Shown here: piece by piece, positions 46,103 through 56,959 of the stretch
How the letters are laid out: every line of letters begins with the position of its first letter
How positions within the stretch are numbered: position 1 is the first letter of the stretch
DNA from: Marsupella aquatica
Taxonomy: Eukaryota > Marchantiophyta
DNA: 64,000 nt
Reading direction: 5' to 3'
Assembly (NCBI GenBank): GCA_973895155.1
Contig: OZ316898.1
Location: 15,562,001-15,626,000, forward strand
Program-made: the position numbers and the translations under genes
The notes under the pieces: generated by a model
The model's input: the letters and a program-made list of their open reading frames with translations, nothing else
The model's database searches: none
What the model was told of the DNA's origin: nothing

Positions 46103-46447
46103 CCTGAGCGCTTGCCTAAGCAGTTGACAGTAGTTGGCCGCCCGTAGTTGCCTGCCCAGTTCGTGCTTGCAAATGAGCCACTACTCCTCGCGAGCGGTCC
46201 TTACCCCTCTCCTCCTCTGGTTCTCCCTCCCGTTGGTTACCCCTAGCCGCCGGCACTTAGCGTGCCCTAACCCTAATCGTATTCTCTCCCCTGGCATCCT
46301 TACTTCCGGCCTTGGCTCGGGTTCCATAGTCATCCTTAATTGTTTATATTTTCCTTATTTATGTAACTATACTAAGGTGTTTCTAGGGTACACTTCCCTT
46401 TTCCCCTTAAACTAGCCCAGTGATTCCTGGCTAGGCATCACAGGAGA

Positions 46448-47633
46448 CTGGTGACTCACAGCATATAGGTGATCAGCAGTCTCAGAAAGGACAAGTCCAA
46501 GATCAAATACCCTGCGCCCCCTGCTTGGAACAAATGCTTGTTCCGTGCCAACCAAAGAGCCCATAAGACCTGGTAGCGAACAAACAGCTTGGCAACCTGT
46601 ATGGAGTCTTTCTCGAATGAAGCATCAAGCAGAGACATCAGCCCATGGCCAATTGGCAGACCTAAAACTTGCAAGAAGAGTCCGCACAACCTCCAGCACC
46701 GGTCTACAAAGTCACAAAGAAAGAAGAGGTGCGGAATTGTCTCTAGGACACCGCTGCAAAGCTTGCAGTCGCCGTTGCTCACCTCCATGCAGAGTGCTCT
46801 CACCCCAGTGAAGAGACCACCTGCAATAATCCGCTAGTCAGATGAAGGTCTTCCCATGGGTTGATAGATCAGAGCCCCAAAGCTTGGTCCATCCCACACT
46901 CCATTCGCTCTCAGTGCGATGAGTAGACCAAGTGTGGTTAAGCCAACCACAAATGGAGGATTTGGGCCTCAAAAATTGGTATGCCCTGCAATTTTCAATT
47001 TTGAAGTCCTTCAACACTTGTGCTTTGTCAGCCCACAACCATTGTTTGGCGTAGAGAAAGTTGTCAAAGCGGCAGTATGGCGAGCTCCATAGGAGTTCCA
47101 GGAAGGCCATTGCCAGCTTCCTATGCTCCACTGTGAATCCCCGCATGTGTTGCCATCTCAGAGGGAGATCTTTCCAGAAACTATCCTCGGAAGACCAACC
47201 ATCCCCAATGGACCTTAGGCCAAGTCTGCCACAGAAGGCCGTAACCCCAACAATATCCACATTGGGGAGAGAGTTGAAACCAGCCCTGGAGCGGAGAGAG
47301 TCATTTATACTCCACCAAGAAAATTCACCCAATCGTCCAGGCACAAAAGAGAGGTGAGCTCTTACTAGCTCCCAACTCTTCCACAGACCACCTATATAGG
47401 GTAGACCACCAAATGAGTGAGGGGTGCAAAGAAGAAGTTTATCTTGAAAGGTGTAGCCATTACGTCTAATTGCCTTGTAATTCATCCATCCCATCAGTGA
47501 CAGGTTGGCCTCAAGCATTCTTGCCCATTCAAGGTTAGGGAAATTCAGAGCTTTGGCGAACCATTGAGATAGCAAGGCATCAGAGTGGCTTTGAAAGTCT
47601 TTGAAGCCAAGACCCCCTTCCTCAATGTCGGCC
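46448..47633 (-). pseudogene. LINE ORF2 C-terminal region with RVT zinc finger
   Basis: The minus strand encodes the post-RT region of a plant LINE: IEEGGLGFKDFQSHSDALLSQW, then WAKR-like sequence (CRFDNFLYAKQWLWADKAQ). A stop near 46838 and a frame change precede the zinc finger CKLCSGVLETIPHLFFLCDFVDRCW and ALWLARNKHLFQ. The RT domain is missing, so the LINE is 5'-truncated where it meets MULE-4 at about 47634. Confidence 0.8.
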
Positions 47634-50600
47634 AATGACGTTTACAAGCAAGTTAGTGAGAATTATCTATGTGGGCGCTTTGGTTTGGATTTGAACGACA
47701 TTGAGGACATTTTGGAGGAGGGAAATGGAGATGAAGCATCTAATTTCACTGCTTCTTTTGATGTTGATGACGGGATTCGTTTTTGGCACCTAAATGCAGG
47801 AATTCAGTATTCTATTGTCATTCGAAAACTAGTCTCATCCGATCTCCCATCTTCATCCAAACCCTTTGTTGATGTTGTCCTGCTTTCAGATAGCGACGAT
47901 GATGGACCTGCTTTGCCTCAGCGTAGTGCTAAATCCCCTCACACCGTTGTTAAACAGGAGGTTACCCCTGTTAAACAAGAGGTCATAGCAGTTTTTACCA
48001 AAAATTCCATTGTGTATCGGAGAAGTGCAATGGATACCATTCTCAAGTCAACTGGTTCCAGTGAAATCTCGAGGTTCATCGCGGCTGGGGACTTCTTCCA
48101 TGAACAAGTTGATTGTTTGCCAAAGAAATACAATGGAAATATTGTATTCGAGTTGCCTCCTGCGACGGCAGCTCTTTCGAAGGGGTCACGTCTACGCGAC
48201 ATGGACCGGTCAAAGGATTGCTACATCTGGACCAGAATATTTCCTACATCAGCTAATGTTCATCCCAAGAAATATTGGGAATTTGGTAAAGTAACGTGCA
48301 CTGGTTCCATTGAGTGTAGGAATAATACGTGCGACTATTTTCAGCGGAAGAAAAGGAGGAACCAGAAGGCCTGGGGTGGAACCCCCAAACTTGGCGGGCA
48401 ACATCGTGTTGGCTCCTTCATTGACGAAGGTGGAGTTGTTTGCCAATTTTGTGATCAAGTTCCGTTTTGTGTCCAATCCTGTCCAGCAAGGTTATTTTAC
48501 ATGTACCCCCAGGTTCTAGTTGACTCAGAAACCTGTACTCACATGTCCCGCTTGGCAATTCATATGGGGATCCACAACCATCCTTCAAGAAAGGTGTTTT
48601 CTCGGAGCACAGAGAAGATTGTTGAGGAGGTTATCAAAAAGAAATTGGAAGGAAATCCAATTTTCACCCCTGCTGGTGTAAAAAATGTGGCGACAGGGTC
48701 CTTTGTAAAGTCCTTGTGTGAAAGTATGGAAGATATTGAAGATATTGAAGAAACAGAGATATTTGAGTCTCTCATGGTAGTTTCCACACCCCAAAAGTTT
48801 GCGTCCCTCTTTCGTAGTGTTAGACAGGACCAGAAAGGTCGAGGTGAACTAGATTTTCTTGTTCGGTATCAAAGAAATATCAACATGCCTTTCCTCCAAA
48901 GGTACCTCCTACCAGGTCAAGGATCTCAAGAAGACCGTCCTCACATATTCAAGATGAGTTCGATCGGCCATGGATCAGGCGTCGATCTTTTGAGACAAAT
49001 GCAACCTGGTGGAAGTCTCGAAGGTGCTTGGGTAAGTTTTGATGTGATGAAACGGCTTACAAAAGACTGGGTTACTTTTAGTGCGCATATTTATGATCAC
49101 AACTATCGCGCTCTGTGTACCTTATTCACCTGCGAACTAAAAGTAGAGGATACAGAGTCGTTCGAGAAGGCTTGGAGGCTAATGATTGAGGTGTCCAAAG
49201 AGAATGGATTAGAAAATACGATTATTCATGGATTCATGGCGGACAATGCTCAAGCTGGTTGGCTGGCAGTCCGAAATGTCTTTTTTGGAGGGCATCCAAA
49301 CCCTGAGCGTGAGCGAACTGACGCATTCCATTTCTACCAAGCCTTCCATCGCCATTCGATTGAAGGAGTGATTGAATATAGTCAAGCAGAGCATCGTAGG
49401 CTTTGGGATAAGATGCGAAATGCCCCCACGTTTGTAGAGGCTTACAGAATTTCAAGGGAGATTGATTTGTAGTGGCAGTCGGGTAACTGTGTCCCCGGGA
49501 AGCTCCGGATGCTCCAGAGTTGGATTTCATGGTGAGTCGTCAGGTGGAGACAATGGGGAAATTTTATTCGTTTGGTAAGTTAGTTTACTTTGCTTTCCGC
49601 TCTTTAGGTATTGCAGTGCTGTATTCTCATTTCAAAATGTTTGTATCCATATTCAAATATTACAATACCATAGCATCCTTTAATACTAGCGCCTGGCGCT
49701 ATCATTTATTCAAACTGTCATATGACACAATAGGACGAAATAAGTTGTCCCTTAATGTACAGTGCCAGTTTTGACTTCTAGGGACAGAGTCCACTTCACT
49801 AGCGCTCGACGCTAGTGTTTTCTTGTTCTATAACAGACACTTTATTCTATGTGATTGCAGAACAAGAGTGTCGAAGAAGGGGCTAAGATTCCTAATTGTA
49901 CAGGATCAGAGTCCGTGCACGCAGGTATGAAAGCATGGTAATGAAGAAAAAGGTTGGGCTCTTTGAGGCATGTGAAATGGACCAATCGAGCTATTTCTTA
50001 GGTTGCTGCTTACACTGCGTATCGGAAAGGGTTGCATAGAGGAAAAGGTCCCACAATTTGGGAACTCGCTTTCCGATCAGCGGACCAAGCAGGCTCCCCC
50101 AAGTTGTATGAAGACGCAATGAATATGCTACTGTCCAACGCTGCCGAGTTTGACTTGGAGAGACGTGCACCTCTCAATGGAGACGTTGTCACCAAGTCTT
50201 TGAAGAGGAAAGGACATGCATCTGGGAATATCTCGCCACAAGACTCCCATAGGCATGATAAAATCCTTGTCACCTCGCCCAATACTAGATCGATGAAAAG
50301 GAAGAATCTTAATCGCACGGCGTTTGATGCTATCCCTGGCCCCACGCCTCAAGTTGATCCTGTTGTTAATCTGTCTGGAAGTGACATATCGGGCGGTGGA
50401 GAAGATGTCGATTTCAATACCCCTCCTGCTCGAGACCGAACGTGTTCAATGAGGCTTCCCCAGACTGCTCCCTCCGTGCTTCAGCAACCGTTACAAGAGT
50501 GTCATGTCCGTGAGACGGAGGTTGCTCTAGCTGCATGGCAATTACGTCGAACTTCAAAATTTGGCGCTGGTCCTCAGTGCAACGGATCATTTTCCCGTAA

Positions 50601-51384
50601 TTCTGAAAGAGATGAGTGTCGCAATCGCGTGAAAAAAGTTGGATTTCCCTCACCACATGGTGTTATCGAAATTGTTGTCAAAGGTCAACGGATTTTCAGG
50701 GGGGAACCCATAACCGAAATGATTTGGTTTTGCCCAAACAATACATGTTACAGAAGCCGCCCGCGTCGAGGTGTCTTGAATTTGCCCCCTTTCCCTGATG
50801 TTCTTCCCGTTTTGAAAGGGACAAATGTTTCGGAGGACGAGCTGCAATATCTTCTTGACAACGGAATCTCCCTAGTGCGCGGAAATGAACTTACAACTAG
50901 ACCCCCGTCAGATTTTGATCTTCGAATCAATGTCAATATCTTTCCAGAGCATGTGAATCTTCTCAAACCCAATGTTCGTCTCCGAAGCCGGAATGGGAGG
51001 AATACGGTTCCTCGGTCAAATCTTACCTAGGGTCACATGAACAGAATTGCGTCTGCAAAAAAACAGACGATGTACATTCAGGGAGAGTGGGATGTTGCGA
51101 TTGGGAATGCATGGGGAAAACAGTTTAAGGTGCAAACGCACGAAAATATGCGGACGCCAAATTGTTACTTTGTTCAAATTTGCATTTTCCCCACTTGCTC
51201 GTGTGAGGATTTCTACCGGCGACATTCCCGGAAACATCCATATATGCCTTGCAAACATTTGTATTGGATTTTCCTTACCGTTTTCAAACTAGACGTTGAG
51301 GAATCTACATTGACCAGCCAACCAATTCTCACTGTTGGAGAGGTTCGGCTCATATTAGAGAGGCAAAATGCTCATCGTTTATAG
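47634..51384 (+). pseudogene. MULE-4 transposase, best-preserved copy
   Basis: The frame is open for 612 codons (47634-49469) after the LINE junction. Residues counted from 47601: acidic LLSDSDDD (about 95), zinc module CTGSIECRNNTC (about 233), CQFC and CVQSCPA (about 280), HMGIHNH (about 320), catalytic-like VSFDVMKRLTKDW (about 478), HGFMADNAQAGWLAVRNVF (about 544) and DAFHFYQAFHRH (about 573). Stops at 49470 and 49534 follow; the intron (about 49575-49859) holds palindromes at 49687 and 49800. Exon 2 (49860-51384) has a frameshift near 49940 and a stop at 51028, then a SWIM finger (CSCEDFYRRHSRKHPYMPCKH). The first about 30 residues are lost at the LINE junction. Asp in FDVM and ADN are the candidate first two catalytic acids. 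Confidence 0.8.
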
Positions 51385-51985
51385 CATGAATCATGATGAT
51401 GTAGGTTGTATTATTGGTCCAAACGGTTATATTGATTTTGTCGTATGTCAACGGTATAGTGTTATTGATGTCGCGTCATGTTTTGTTAGCGCCAGGCGCT
51501 GGTAATTTTTTTGTCTAGGCTACACCATTAAATGTCATTGTGTTGTGATTTATGTTCTCAACGCCAACTATTTGTTTCCTTGAATAACGATAAGATAGCG
51601 CCAGGCGCTAGTCAATCCGTTGTTCGCTTTTATTTTGGACCACATAATGACATAAAGTTTTGGGCTGCGTTGATTTTGTATTATTTTCATATATTTTGTT
51701 GCCGATTGTGGTGGGACCTACCATTTTGTGCGCATTCCTTGACATTTTTATGTATGCTCCCCCTTGTTTGTGTTGGGATATAAGGTTCAATTATTATGTG
51801 GTTCAGCAATTCATTACAAGGTATCCTCCCTCACCGCAATGGACTAACTCCAACTTCAACAATTCTAAACTGCTGATTGTGTGTTCTTTCCCCTGGTACA
51901 AGATGTTTTTTCCTGGTAACAGCATAAGGCAAACAGGAAAAGTATTTCCTGTTTGCCTGTTTGCTATCTCCGTCGCTATACCCTT
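51385..51985 (+). other. MULE-4 3' flank
   Basis: There is no gene. Palindromes lie at 51487-51501 (one change) and 51596-51610 (perfect). The end carries TTTTTTCCTGGTAACAGC and inverted AAACAGGAAAA/TTTCCTGTTT motifs (51905-51960), which resemble in inverse the MULE-3 end at 36930-37015. E3 begins at about 51986. Confidence 0.5.
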
Positions 51986-54900
51986 CTCACGTAGGTCGGC
52001 CTTGAAGCTGGCCGTCAGGGATGCAAGCTCCTGCTGCAGCGCAATAATCCCTTGATAGGATTTCCCTAACTCGGCCTCCTTCTGCTCAAGGGCTCCGCGG
52101 ATATCCTCGAGCTCTCCTTTCAACGCCCTCTCCCTTCTTTGAGTCTCCGCCATGGCCCGGTTGTTGGCGGTTATGTGGGCCTCCTCTGCGTCCCTCAACT
52201 CCTGCTTCCACTTTTCCCTATCCTTGACCGCGCCGGCCAACTCTCCTTGGGTCCGAGTCAATTTATCTTTGATAATCTGATTTCCAGACTGAGCGGCATC
52301 CAATTGTCCTTGCATGATGTTTAGCTCATGCCGCTTAATCCGCAGCTCATCTTGGGCTTTCTTGGCCACCTGCAGGTCTTCCACCTCGGCTTCCATCTCC
52401 CTAAGTTGCCGGATGACCTCATCCTTCTTGCTTCTCTCCAAAGCCATCGCTTCTTCTAATCGGTGCTTCTCCAACATCTCCCTCTGGAAAAAGGGTCCCT
52501 GCTCCAACTCCTCCCCAAAGATGCTGAGCGCAAGTTCCCCACACATCTCCCCGTACTCCATGGCTCTATCTTTAGCATAGGTGGAGTAAGTAGAAGTCAT
52601 CGGCATCAACCACCGCGGCCTCTGTTCCCAAGCCGCCTTGCGGATTTCTTCTATGGTGGCAAGAGGGTTGCTTCTTTTTTCGGCAAGCCGCCTGATGTCC
52701 TCCGACCAATCTCCTCTTGGTAAATCTTTCTCCCTAGCTAGGGCTACTTTCTCTTCCTCCCTAAGTCGCTCCTGAAACTCTTGTGCCGTTTGCTTTATGC
52801 CGTCAAAGCTCGGGGGAGCAACCTCTGGTGGGGGAGACTCGGGGCTACTCTGCTGGGTGGGGTCCCCTCAAACTGCTCCTGGAACATGATGATCCGACCC
52901 ATAGCCGGAGTTATCATTGCTGTAGTCCTCTACCGCCTCCTCCACTACTTGGACTCCCGACTTCCCCCTCTGTTCCCCTGGTCCTGCCGTGAAAACGGCC
53001 TCATAGATCACGGGCTCTGGTTCCTCCTCTGGTTTCCAGGCTGTCCTCTCCCTTTACTTTTTGCGGGAAGGAGCCTTAGGCTGCTCTGCCTCCGATTTGG
53101 GGCTTGAGGCTCCCACATACATTCGAACTCCCGGCTTGTGTTCCGGCCTCCTTCTCTCCTTGGCTCCGGTAAAGGGGTTTTCCCTCCTGAGTCGGCTTAG
53201 GCCGGCCTCTGGGGCAGTGTCTTGTACCAGTGCCGTTGCCGGTGCCGTTCTCTCCTTCTCCAGCAATTTCAGCAGATTCTGCATGCCTGATTGCTGCATC
53301 GGCAAGTCTTCTTTCCTTGGCCAAAACACCTGCTCGATCGTAGGACTGGCAGGCTGGTTGGGCTCTTCTGTTGCCGGCCTCTGCTCCGGAACCTCCTCCG
53401 GTGCCCTTGCCGATAGGGGAGGTACTGGGGCAAAGATTTGACTTCTGGCATACCGGCACAACAGCGGCATGTGATAGCCAAGCCGGGACACGCTTCCCAC
53501 GCCGATCACCTATTGTTCCTCCTTCAAGATCTTCTTTAGTTGGTTGAGGAGGTACCTGTTGTAATCCCGGCTTGGGTCTGGCCTTTCTGCCAGGTAGACC
53601 TGAGCCTTGCCGATCTCTGCCCTCGGCAAGTTACAATGCATGGTCACCCGCAAGAAATCGATCATCTCTCCGATGTGCGGGTTGGTGCAGGTGTTCCGGA
53701 AGAAGCCATTCTTCGTTGATGGTCCTGGGAACGACCGAAACTCCTTGTCAGGTAAGGTCTTCCTGGTATCAACCTTGGTCTTATTACCCATCGGCAAGCC
53801 AAACACCTCGGCAATCACCCGGGGAGTGAGATAGAAATCCTTCCCATACACCCTCGTGGAATTGGTCTCGGGTTCCCATGATCCCACAAATTCTAATAAG
53901 TCTGAGTCCGGCACCTCTGGCTTCAGCCATGGTAATCTTACAAAGGCTTCCAAGCCGGATCCGGCCATGAAGCCCTGGTACTTCTTGGTCTGCATGGCCG
54001 TAAAGCATGCATCCTTCTCCCGTGCAAAATGTAATTGCACTTCCTCTGGTAGGGTCGCTGCCCAGCCTTTCCAGGTGTCATCCTTTGTTGGAATGGCATT
54101 GATGGGATCAACCTCCTCCTCTTTGGCTTCTCCCTGCCTCCTGTTCTGCTGCTCTGCTAGCTTCCTTGGTGCCGCCGACCTCGTTCTTTTTGTCGGGGTG
54201 GCCTCTTTGTTGTTGTTTCCTTTTCTCTTCATCTCGGCTGCCGTGGATGTTTCTCCTAGCACAATTGCCTTTGTCCACCCCTCCATGCTACCCATCAACT
54301 CCCAGTGCGCGTCGTTGCAGCGGTTGATGGCTTCCCAAATGCCGACAATTCTGTCTTCGCAAAACAGAAGGTCATCAAGTTGATTGGTAGTAGGATTCCA
54401 CAAGAACTCGGCCTTGATGAGTTCTCCTCCTAAGAAGGCAGACTTCTACAGCTCCCACAGTCAAGCGAGCTCCTGCCGTTCTCGAGTTGCTCTCTCCGAT
54501 TCTTCGTCCTCATAAGTCCTAATGTACTCAGTTGCCCGTTTGAACAGGCATCCCCAAAAATGTGCCGCTTGATTGACGGTGCTCCTCTGGGTTCCATCAT
54601 GTGGAGGGCATACCGCTGGAACTCCAGGCATTCTACTACCTCCGGGATGAGGCACGTCCTCATTAAGAACCCATTGTCCACTACCCCCTCGACCGGGAAA
54701 CTAGAGGACTGGTATTTAGCTCCCTTGCCCCCAGGAGCCCGCAATTCTACCCGATTGATCCCCTCGGGTAAGCCAAAAATCATCTTCAGACGTGCCTCAT
54801 TGAGACACATCACTCTCCCGTGCGCTCGGGTTTGTTGACGGGCCTCGTCAAAGTTCTGAATGAACTCCGTCATATCCTGCCTGTAGTACTTGCTTCCATT

Positions 54901-55869
54901 CCAAGGGAGAGAGGTGAGGTGCTCAAACCCTTGGGTCTTCAGATAGCATGCATGCTTGGGGTGGAGGATGTTCTTGTGAACGTTGTCCCCCATGCAATGC
55001 ATGGTCAGCTTGGCTACCGCAACCGTGGCCAAAGGCAACCCGGATACTGCTGCGGGCTCCTTCCTCTTCCTACCCTGAGACTGATTCCCGGGGTGACTAG
55101 AAGAAGGGGACATCTCTCCTTCCTCTCGGTCAGGTGGTGGTAGCGCGACTGCCATGAGTATTGGTGTCGGGGCCGCTAGCGTTACCGTGTTATTCACTTG
55201 GGCTTGCTGGAGTGGTGCAGAGTTGTTCGTACCCCGTGGCCGTCAATTCAGAGGAGGGTGAGCCTCCTCATCTTCGGAGCTAATATTTACCGCATTCACC
55301 ACGGATCATACTCGGAGAGGTGGTGGAACCGGTGGCGGGGACCGGCTTGGCTGAGGCCGAGGAGGTGTAGGTGTGGGTACGGGCACGGGTTGGCCGGCAC
55401 TGGTTGTTGATGGTAGAGTTGCCATGAAGTTTTGCAGGTGCCGATGGAGGTTTTCCAACGCAAGTGAAGATGGTCCTGTCGACCGGGTAGTGTTGAACTC
55501 GCCATTGATGATGGCCCGGACCCGAGCGGGGATGTGGTCGAAGTGGTGCCGCTGCAAGTCGATCGTGCCCGGAATATTGAAGACCTCGTCCGGAAGCCAA
55601 AGCAATGCCTCCCAGAAGTCGATGTATTTGCCTCTGTCGAAGAAGTACCCTGATACCTCTTTGGGTCGGTAAAGCTCGCTCTGGGATGGGTACTCAAAGT
55701 TAAGGAGATAGTGGTGGCGGCCTGCTAGGCGGATGGCTCTCTCGTATTCGCGTTCGATCTCATATTGGCGTGGGTTGGCGTGTTTCAATGAGTCGGCCAA
55801 GTGCCCTCCGATAGACAGGAACTGAGTCCAAAATCGTATGGCCAAATTGGACAGGATTGTGTGCGACAT
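51986..55869 (-). pseudogene. E3 protein: E-type coiled-coil protein with an extra N-terminal module
   Basis: The start ATG at 55869 (MSHTILSNLAIRFW) opens a 428-codon module. It contains SQSELYRPKEVSGYFFDRG, a Pro-rich linker, then NEARLKMIFGLPEGINRVELR and FLMRTCLIPEVVECLEFQ, a second 'fold plus FGLP' segment like the one shared with E2. It joins at 54583, with a 1-nt frameshift, to FWGCLFKRATEYIRTYEDE, the shared part. Defects: TGAs near 55304 and 55240, that frameshift, stops near 54470, 54450 and 53510, and further breaks before 52610. Two tandem copies of the FGLP-type domain suggest this is the ancestral, full-length form. Confidence 0.5.
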
Positions 55870-55967
55870 TCAGAGGAGATAGCAGGTGACTAAGGAAAAG
55901 CGAGAGAGCTGGGATCGAAGTTGGCGCGTGGACTGGAGAGCTGGTGCACTACAAAGGATCGGCCCCC

Positions 55968-55975
55968 CTTTTATA
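55968..55975 (-). promoter_or_regulatory. TATA box of the E3 gene
   Basis: The minus strand reads TATAAAAG within GGGTATAAAAGGGGGG, a strong TATA context, about 100 bp upstream of the ATG at 55869. This leaves room for a leader of about 70 bases. Confidence 0.6.
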
Positions 55976-56365
55976 CCCTGAGAGCTTGTCGATCGCCCGA
56001 CGCCTCCTCGTCGCTTATAGGCCGAGCCTTTCATGCTTACAGTGTACCGGCCCCTTCGCCAGTCCGGGTCAGCTCGTGTCAGTGGCCGCCTCCCGGAGTT
56101 CGTTATACGGACAAGAGGGAGGGGAAAAAGGACCCATTACACACTCGCAACCCGGGCGTGCGAATGGCGACCCGCCGCCAGCCCAAACATGAATTCCCCT
56201 TATTGACTAATGATTTCCTACTCATAATGGCTACCTAAATACTGTCGTTATGCTAATAATAATGGCCTAAGATACCCCTAACGCACGTGCTAAGCACGGT
56301 TAGACCGAATCAATCATTACCCGCCATACGGCGTCACAGAGGCAACAAAGGATTGGGCTATAAAG
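55976..56365. other. Region upstream of the E3 promoter, no gene
   Basis: GC-rich, then AT-rich DNA with no supported ORF and no palindrome. It may be the 5' non-coding part of E3. It ends where MULE-5 coding similarity starts. Confidence 0.4.
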
Positions 56366-56959
56366 GTATCAAAAATCACTCCTCTGTTAAGCCCCGCTTT
56401 TGAGGATTTTATGCGAACATGTGCCAAAATGTACCCCCTCACAGAGAAGAATAAGAGAGAGAAGAAGTTGGATGCAATTGTCTATACAATGGATCGAGCA
56501 AGATTGTTTACCGCTGTCTCTGCCCTCGACCCCAAGCTGAGGAGTACCCTTCTGGTTGCCCATTGTACACCAAAGTTGAGGAAACAATTCTTCCATCCAC
56601 AGAGCGTTAATGACGATCCAGTGAAGCAATGGTGCCATACCTGGCAAACTTGGAACATTGTGGAGGGAATCGCTATTGGTTTGCTGCAAACCTCCCTACG
56701 CCAGGTTAGTGATATAGTCCTCGCCAATCGGTTGCAGGAGTGGGAGTGTGAGTCAATTGAATTGCTTATTGAAATAGTCTAAAATGATTTCAAGAAATTC
56801 GGGGACGTTGTGAAAGGCAAGTTTTTTAATACAATGTGGCCTTCCAAGTATCCCGACAAGGCTGACTACACCCTCAAGAATCAGAAGAGGGCCAAACGAT
56901 ACCTGTACCATTTCTTCATGCATATGGAGATTGTGAAGCCAGATTACTTTTGGGCAAAC

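Larger units (their letters stand above)
39145..46442 (-). mobile_element. E2: complete TGTG...CACA element, 7.3 kb, TSD GGAGA
   Basis: GGAGA at 39140-39144 and 46443-46447 flanks TGTGGTGCG...GGCATCACA, so both ends are certain. The two ends are short imperfect inverted repeats (TGTGGTGCG and TGTGATGCC). No direct LTR pair exists. The element has one minus-strand gene and the conserved terminal stem, and it contains a nested insertion (about 39695-42376) absent from E4. It lies inside a LINE. Confidence 0.8.
51986..56365 (-). mobile_element. E3: longer 5' variant of the E-type element, 3'-truncated
   Basis: From 51986 to 54583 it is collinear with E2 and E4. Upstream of 54583 it has unique coding sequence to 55869 and a promoter region, where E2 and E4 instead have a shared about 360-bp 5' end. 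The left edge cuts the gene in the coiled coil. No TSD could be found. The right edge near 56365 abuts MULE-5. Confidence 0.6.

Noticed and set aside
39145-46442. Standard LTR pair for E2 or E4
   Set aside because: The about 360 bp at one end and the about 900 bp at the other show no direct similarity on inspection.
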